Shown here in pieces: positions 58,010 through 64,000 of a stretch of DNA of 64,000 bases (position 1 is its first letter; every line of letters begins with the position of its first letter). Source of the DNA: Mycoplasmopsis fermentans PG18 (GTDB lineage Bacteria > Bacillota_I > Bacilli_A > Mycoplasmatales > Metamycoplasmataceae); NCBI RefSeq assembly GCF_000209735.1, contig NC_021002.1, forward strand, positions 482,105 through 546,104. Reading direction: 5' to 3'. Made by a program: the position numbers and the translations under genes. The notes beneath the pieces are model-generated. The model was not told the DNA's origin. It was given only the letters and a program-made list of their open reading frames with translations, and did no database searches.

Positions 58010-58020
58010 CTGTTTTATAG
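58010..58020 (+). repeat. dispersed intergenic motif CTGTTTTATAG, copy 7
   Basis: Exact copy; preceded by CTAATAATG and followed by ATATATTGG. Confidence 0.5.
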
Positions 58021-58097
58021 ATATATTGGTAAAATATGTTCATTTAAAAATTAATTTTTTGCTTAATTAAACTATTTTAATTTTCTTTATTTTTAGT

Positions 58098-58772
58098 TTA
58101 ATCTTCACCATCATAATCACTATTTTTATTTTCGACTTCTGTTATAGCAGCAGCATAGCAATAGAATCAATCTGCATTTCTATTAAATATTTTTGAAAAA
58201 TCATTCATTTTTTCTAAATATATATTTTGAACGTCTTTTCAAAGATCGCACTCTTTACATTCTTCTACTCTTTTCATTAAAGAATTTGTATTAGGAACAT
58301 TATATCAAAATCATCTTTCTTTTTTGGCATCTGATTTTTTAAAATGTGCGAGTTGAATTCAATATTCTGGTCCAAATTCAAAAACAATATTTAAATTAAT
58401 TATAAAAGGAGTATCTTTATAATCATCAATTGTTAGATTTTCAGCTGTTAATGAAAGAGAATGATCTTTTGATATTTCGCAGCCAAGCTGAGTTAGTGAT
58501 TCATCAAAATTCTTTTTTACAAATTCTCTTATCTTTTTACAGTCATATAAACTGTTGCCTTCAAAAAAAGCATAAACAATAAGGTTATAATCTATTATAA
58601 TTACGCCTTTATCATTTTGAACTATTAATTCTTCGCTTCCACTGCCAAATAGTTCTTTTTGAACTCTAATATATTTTTGTTTGTTGATTCTTTTGATCAA
58701 ATCTTTAATCAAAGTTGAACCAAATGATTCAATGTTTTTAATTAAAGATTTATTTTTTACAAAACTGTACAA
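58098..58772 (-). CDS. hypothetical protein, 224 residues
   Basis: Not recognised. The start is TTG 58772, placed five bases after GGAGG, since no ATG is suitably spaced. The sequence is soluble, rich in Lys, Asn and Asp. Notable: ELIVQNDKGVIIIDYN near residue 50 and a C-terminal half with several aromatic residues (ERWFWYNVPNTN). Several TGA codons are Trp. It lies downstream of another unknown gene on the same strand, about 40 bases apart, so they probably form a unit. Confidence 0.65.
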
Positions 58773-58814
58773 ATTTACCTCCTATACTTATTAATATTAT
58801 CTAATTAAATTTTA

Positions 58815-59972
58815 TTAAATTTCTTTTTCTTTTTTTATAACTTTATTAACTTGACAAATTGTTAAGAATTTTAAATAAGACAATAATGCAATAGTTAAAC
58901 CTAAAACATAATAAGATTCAACCTTAAATGAATTAACTAAATCGCTAGTTTTAGAATCACTTATTTCTTTAGTTTTATTTAGATAAGGTAATACTTTTGT
59001 TATAGAAGTATAAATATCACTAAATAACTCAAATTTGGGATTATTGAAAATAAAACATGGAACAAATTGTTCATTTCAATACTCGTGACAATAATCTTTA
59101 ATGTTGATACATTTATTTAAAGCATCTTCTTTACTATACGCTAATGATATAAAGTTTGATAAAGTACAATAAAGTGCTTTATAAAGATAAATATAAAATT
59201 CTAAAAGCTTTATAGTTTCACTGTCATTACTTGAATAAAAAGGTTGAAGATCTTTAACAAAAATTTTATTAATTTTTAAATCTTGAAATTTAGCTAAAAA
59301 TTCATTATATTTTTCTTTTGCCAACTTTTGGAAACTATTATTTGAAACAGTTTCAAAATTGTAATTTTCAGTATCTTGATAATCAACATATTTATTTTTG
59401 AATACTAAAATATCCACTTTATTTAATTTGTCATTTAATGCTTTAGCAATTGAGTCTTGTAAAGACTGAATAAATTTATAAAATGAATGCTTAATTAAAT
59501 AATCAATTGCTTCACTATCTTCATTGTTGTCTTTACTATTCTTATTCTTTTCATATTTGTTAGCATTATTAAATCAGATTTTAAATGCTTCTAAATTAGT
59601 AGCATTATTTAAACCTTTAGCGAAAAATAGATAATAATCTACATGTCAAATTCAAAATGAAAATTGATTATCTTCTAATCACATTAGGTTTCTAAATCAT
59701 TCTTCTTTGCCTAATTCTTTTTCAGCTTCTTTTTCACTTTCATATTTAAGTCTAAAAGCATAATATTTATTATCATAACGAGGCAAGAAATAAATTCTTA
59801 TTTTCTCATTAGTATTAGTAACTTTCTCTTTGATATATTTTTTTAATAATTCATAATAATATTCATCAAAAGCAGTCCAATCATCTAAACGAATTTTCTT
59901 TTCTTGATCTTGACTATAATCATATAAATATTCATTAAATTGCATTTGTGTAATTGTTATATCTAATTTCAT
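58815..59972 (-). CDS. hypothetical protein, 385 residues
   Basis: Not recognised. Continuous only if several TGA codons are Trp; it also uses TGG once (RLDDWTAFDE). Charged and Lys/Asn-rich, no signal peptide. A C-terminal membrane helix is likely (SYYVLGLTIALLSYLKFL near residue 360) followed by a short basic tail. Start ATG 59972 follows AAAGGAGATTA. It precedes the 224-residue unknown gene. Confidence 0.65.
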
Positions 59973-60151
59973 AATCTCCTTTATTAGCTATTTAATTATA
60001 TAAAAGGAGTATTCAATAATGTATATTATTGGAAATTGTGCAATAAAAACATATCCTAGATATTCTAAAATATGCTAAAAATATTATTTTGTATTTTTAA
60101 GTGCATCTTTTTTAAGACTATTGATTGTTAAGTATGAGAAGTATTCTTGAT

Positions 60152-60715
60152 CTAAACTTCATATTCAAAAGCAGAATTATTAATACTATTTTGATTTAAA
60201 TAATCTAATAAAATTAAGTTAATGCTTGCTACTAGTAATAAGTAACCATAGACTATTTCAAATTTTGCATTCTTAGAAGAAGTTATTACTTGATATTTTC
60301 TAATTAAGCTCTTATAACCTTGGCCATCAACAATGTAATAAGGGAGAAAATCGATATTAACATTTTTGAACATTTTGTAATTCAAAATATCTCAAATATT
60401 TTTATTTTTTAATTCTTTAGTGAGTTTATTGTCATTGTCATATAAATTGGTAATTATTTTTTCTTTAAAAATAAAATTAGTAAATTCATTATTCAAAGAA
60501 GTTGTTTCTCCATTTATAACAAATAATTTTAATTCTTCTTTTTGGCTTTTTAGTCTATAAACAGCAATCTTGTTTACATTAGGAAATTTAGTTGTTAAAT
60601 AGTCTCTAACTTTTAGTATTTGTCTTCTTTATAGACTTTTCCGTCATTTTTACCTATATTTTCATTTATCTCTTTTATGGTTATATTTATGTAAAATATT
60701 ATTTCCGAAAGTGAG
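60152..60715 (-). pseudogene. broken hypothetical gene
   Basis: Minus-strand reading gives a C-terminal part (KVRDYLTTKFPNVNKIAVYR... to SAFEYEV, stop TAG 60152) that is open from about 60630 but has no start. In a different frame upstream, IKEINENIGKNDGKVYKEDK joins it if one base is added near 60620. No start codon or ribosome-binding site is visible, and a terminator lies just upstream. It looks like a decayed gene. Confidence 0.5.
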
Positions 60716-60729
60716 GGTGGTAAGTTTTA

Positions 60730-60766
60730 AAAATAAGATAATGTTTTTTAGGCATTATCTTATTTT
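60730..60766. terminator. 14-bp stem terminator
   Basis: AAAATAAGATAATG and CATTATCTTATTTT form a perfect stem with a 9-base loop, about 100 bases past the GIY-YIG-like gene. Confidence 0.75.
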
Positions 60767-60789
60767 GTTCTACAATATTATTAGGTATT

Positions 60790-60837
60790 AATGTAAAGTC
60801 AATTCCTTTCTGTTGAGATAAAAAGAGACTTTACACA
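60790..60837. other. weak inverted repeat after the GIY-YIG-like gene
   Basis: GTAAAGTC and GACTTTAC, 8 bp, with a loop of about 27 bases. Confidence 0.3.
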
Positions 60838-60868
60838 AAATTCTAAACAATTTCTTTGAATTATTTTA

Positions 60869-61504
60869 TTAAGATTGGCATTCTTCAATTATTGGCAATT
60901 CAGTAAGCCTTTTACCATTAAATTGGAAATATTTAGGTCCTTGATAAGCTCCACTACTATTAACTTTACCTTTTCTAGTATAAATTTCTCTTGTTAATCC
61001 AGACAATGATCAACTTTGATTTTCAAAATATACAGTTTTATTTGATTCAACAATTGCTTTTATGTTTGAATTTTCTATGAATGAAACAACATCTCCATCT
61101 TTTAAACCTCTACTATAAAAGTCAAATGGTTCACCTCTTTTTGTTTTTTCTTTAGTATGTACTTCGACATTATCACCCATTAATTCTAATTTAGCTTCAT
61201 TTCCTAATAATTCCTTAATATCAAGTAAAATGTCATAAGCTTTTTCAGGTGGTATATTAAAAAATTCTCTATTTTTGTTTATTCTTAATTTTGAAATTCG
61301 ATCAATACTTTTGTGAATCATTTTTTCAACTTCATTATATTTTTCAGTTTGTAAAGTGGCATAGATTTCATAAGGAAGTGGAACAGCTGTATTATATAAT
61401 TCACGACCTCTAACTTCAGGCATTCTACTGCTTTTACCAATTTTAACCCAATCATCTCTAAAACTTGGGTTAGTTAAAACATAAACATATCCTTTTTCTG
61501 GCAT
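60869..61504 (-). CDS. GIY-YIG/T5orf172-like protein
   Basis: The 211 residues start MPEKGYVYVLTNPSFRDDWV with KIGKS nearby, matching the GIY-YIG superfamily (T5orf172-like), and HKSIDRISKLRINKN with NREFFNIP further on. The C-terminal half (from about residue 130; DGDVVSFIENSNIKAIVES) resembles restriction-associated DUF4357-type regions. It sits beside the type I hsdS genes, a common setting for such proteins. ATG 61504 follows AAAGGAGATAAA. Trp uses both TGG and TGA. Confidence 0.8.
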
Positions 61505-61711
61505 TTTATCTCCTTTGTAACATTATCAATAATTTTACAACTTAAGGTGGGGTTTAAAAAGTATTTACTTCATCCAAAGAATTATAAAACTATTATATAT
61601 ATCTTTAAATATGAATAATCTAGTATTTGTAACTAGAAGTAAGAAGTATTTGTAAATTTAGCTTTTCATTTCAATATCAAGTTTTGTTAAAACGATAGCG
61701 CTTTAGGCTAA
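61505..61711. other. gap between GIY-YIG-like gene and hsdS cassette
   Basis: About 200 AT-rich bases with two GTATTTGTAA copies (61623 and 61645 areas) and no gene. Confidence 0.4.
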
Positions 61712-63025
61712 TACCATAATCATTATTATGAGAAGATAGGCAAAAATATTAAAGATATTACTGAAGAATTGCCTTTTGAAATACCAGAGAATTGAGCTTG
61801 AGTTAGACATAACAACATTTTTGAAATAATTGGTGGTTCTCAACCTCCTAAGAGCAAATTTATAGAACATGAAAAACAAGGATATATTAGACTTTATCAA
61901 ATACGTGATTATGGTGAAAATCCAAATCCAGTTTACATACCCTCAAAATTTGCTTTTAAACAATCAGAAAAAAATGATATTTTGTTGGCCAGATATGGAG
62001 CATCAATTGGTAAGGTATTTTTTGCAGAAAATGGCGCTTATAATGTAGCTTTAGCAAAAGTTAAAAAAATGTTTATTAATGATTGAATAAACAAAGAGTT
62101 TATGTTTATTTTTTATAAATCAAGTATTTATCAAACATTAGTTAAAAATAATTCAAGAAGTGCGCAAGCCGGATTTAATAAAGACGATTTAAAAAATCTT
62201 TTTATGCCAATTCCTTCTTTAAATGAATCGTCAAGAATTGTAAGTAAATGAAACGATTTAAATAAATTAATTAATGAATATGAAAATAAAGAAAATCAAC
62301 TATTTAAACTTGATTCCAAAATTAAAGATAAATTGCAAAAATCTATTTTGCAATATGCAATTCAGGGTAAATTAGTTAAACAAGATCCCAATGACGAACC
62401 AGCTTCTAAATTATTAGAAGCTATACAAATTGAAAAAAATGAGCTAATTAAAGAAGGAAAAATAAAGAAAGATAAACAAGAATCTTTCATTTTTCAAGGT
62501 GAAGATAAAAATTATTATGAGAAGATTGGTTCGAAAGTAATAAATATTACAAATGAAATACCTTTCGAAATACCAAAAAAATGGGCTTGGGTTAGACAAA
62601 AAAACATTTTAAAATTGACAAAAAATGAAGCTTCTAAAAATGGAAATTACCCTTATCTAGAAGCAAAGGTACTAAGAAAAATTATTAAACCGAAAATTAT
62701 TAATAATGGGGTTTTAATAAATAAAGGAGATATTGTTATTTTGGTTGATGGTGAGAATTCAGGTGAAACATTTGTTCTAGACCAAACTGGTTATATGGGT
62801 AGTACATTTAAACTATTAAAAATAAATAACAAAATAGATCAGGAATATGTTTTAATGTTATTAAAATTTTATAAAGAATTATTCAAGAAAAATAAAAAAG
62901 GAGCTGCAATACCACATTTAAATATAGACATTTTCAATAATTTACTTTTGGCTATTCCAAACATAAAAGAACAAAAAGAAATCATTTTAAAACTTAAAAA
63001 GATCGATAATTTTATTAGTTATTAA
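61712..63025 (+). pseudogene. hsdS: type I restriction specificity subunit HsdS, 5'-truncated cassette
   Basis: Two target-recognition domains with helical repeats. The open frame begins after a TAA at 61709 without any start codon: TRD1 opens at YYEKIGKNIKDITEELP, which in intact genes is preceded by FIFQGEDKN. Then come the central conserved helix ([19 protein letters not shown]), TRD2 (WAWVRQKNILKLTKNEASK) and a final helix ([16 protein letters not shown]). TRD2 uses TGG for Trp while TRD1 uses TGA. It is best read as a silent cassette able to recombine with the minus-strand copy. Confidence 0.85.
62444..62575 (+). repeat. 132-bp inverted repeat, left copy (central hsdS region)
   Basis: Matches 63497-63628 on the opposite strand with one mismatch that I see; lies in the conserved region before TRD2. 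Confidence 0.85.
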
Positions 63026-64000
63026 TAAAATATTATTTTGATTTTTGATAGGGGGTATAGGAATTAACATTTTTTGCAATTTTTCCTTATTTAATGTTTT
63101 TCCTTTGATAGCATTAATTTTTTCACAATTATTGATCAATAATCCTAAAAATATTAATAGAAACATTTTTGTTATATTATTATCTTTGTAAAAATTTATT
63201 GAAACAATTGCTTCATTATGAACTGAATCTTGATTAATTATTGATGTTTTACCTATTGTTAATTTAAAACTCAATAATAAAGTTCCTTTTTTGGACATTT
63301 GATTATTAAATATTTCTTTTTTTGCTTGGAGAGATATTTTTTTCTTAGAATCTTCAATAATTTGTTTATCTTTCATATCTGCAATTGTGAATCAATTTAT
63401 TACACCATTTTTTCAATAATTAATATTATTTGTTTCTGGTGATTTACCTAATACCAAATTTGCGATATTTTTAAAACGAGTTCAAGCTCAATTTATTGGT
63501 ATTTCGAAAGGTATTTCATTTGTAATATTTATTACTTTCGAACCAATCTTCTCATAATAATTTTTATCTTCACCTTGAAAAATGAAAGATTCATGTTTAT
63601 CTTTCTTTATTTTTCCTTCTTTAATTAGTTTGTTTTTTTCAATTTGTATAGCTTCTAATAATTTTGATGCTGGTTCATCATTAGGATCTTGTTTAACTAA
63701 TTTTCCTTGAATTGCATATTGTAAGATAGATTTTTGTAATTTGTCTTTAATTTCAGAATCTAGTTTGAATAATTGATTTTCTTTTTCTAAATATTTCTTC
63801 ATAAATTTATCTAATGATATTAATTTGTTAATGATTTTTTCTTGTTCATTTATTGGCGGAATAGCAATTAAAATATTTAGCAATTTTTCATCATTAATTG
63901 ATTTTTGAGTTACTCCACTGCAAAAAGAATCTTTTAAAATTTGATAATAAGGAGACTCTATAAACAGTTTTAAATATTTTATTTATATAAATAGATAAAA
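62987..64000 (-). CDS. hsdS: HsdS, type I specificity subunit (5' end beyond right edge)
   Basis: Convergent with the plus-strand cassette, overlapping it by 39 bases. Reading downward: C-terminal part of TRD1 ([30 protein letters not shown]), the central helix ([19 protein letters not shown]), TRD2 ([20 protein letters not shown]) and the terminal helix ([19 protein letters not shown]). A shift in frame appears near 63976 (run of four A on the minus strand where three would fit), so the 5' part may be out of frame. hsdM and hsdR are not in the window. Confidence 0.8.
63497..63628 (-). repeat. 132-bp inverted repeat, right copy (central hsdS region)
   Basis: Inverted partner of 62444-62575. 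Recombination between the two would exchange the TRD2 segments of the two hsdS genes. Confidence 0.85.

Overview
The window is AT-rich mollicute (mycoplasma) DNA. Nearly every long gene is open only if TGA is read as tryptophan (genetic code 4), and all coordinates below use that code. Gene content includes a complete arginine deiminase pathway, a sugar phosphotransferase system (PTS), a minimal division cluster mraZ-rsmH-(MG223-like)-ftsZ, and phase-variable type I restriction specificity genes. This suggests an arginine-hydrolysing mycoplasma of the M. hominis/M. bovis side of the family. The species cannot be fixed by reading alone.

Layout. 1-5506: translation genes alaS (3' cut by the window edge), mnmA and argS, with a roughly 690-base gap holding hairpins and a decayed reading frame. 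5730-11290: arginine dihydrolase operon on the minus strand, in the order arcA, argF/arcB, arcC, an APC-family antiporter (arcD-like) and a lipoprotein. 11586-16095: three overlapping or adjacent genes for predicted nucleases (DEDDh exonuclease-like, YqaJ-like, UU173/DUF2779-like). 16211-20822: ptsI, an M13 peptidase and rsmE. 20987-24744: division cluster, with four 10-bp-spaced MraZ-type boxes before mraZ. 24988-27845: potassium uptake, ktrA and a frameshifted ktrB-like gene plus a small membrane protein. 27924-32192: amino-sugar locus (RpiR regulator, nanE, PTS EIIBC) and cutC. 32424-34297: rpsB-tsf with a structured leader.

34531-43605: a hypothetical gene, an EIIA-like protein without its active histidine, DegV, a large membrane-anchored protein, uvrD/pcrA, an RDD protein, a glycosyltransferase-like protein and asnS. 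43895-48642: a PQ-loop transporter, a C1 aminopeptidase, and an operon of a tail-anchored protein, cdaA, mgtE and a 65-residue CxCxxC membrane peptide. 48917-64000 is more accessory: unknown membrane proteins, a frameshifted AlbA/Schlafen-type gene, a heterodimeric ABC exporter with a lesion in each half, a DUF4143 ATPase behind a repeat-rich promoter region, tRNA-Leu(UAA), a HAD phosphatase, unknown genes, a GIY-YIG-like protein, and two convergent hsdS genes sharing a near-identical 132-bp inverted repeat.

How it fits together. Arginine catabolism gives ATP through carbamate kinase. EI plus the EIIBC and NanE feed amino sugars to glycolysis. CdaA makes c-di-AMP, which in related bacteria controls Ktr potassium uptake. 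An 11-nt motif (CTGTTTTATAG) recurs in at least seven intergenic sites and once forms the loop of a terminator-like hairpin; it is unexplained. Single-base lesions were noticed only in non-essential genes, never in the translation or division genes.
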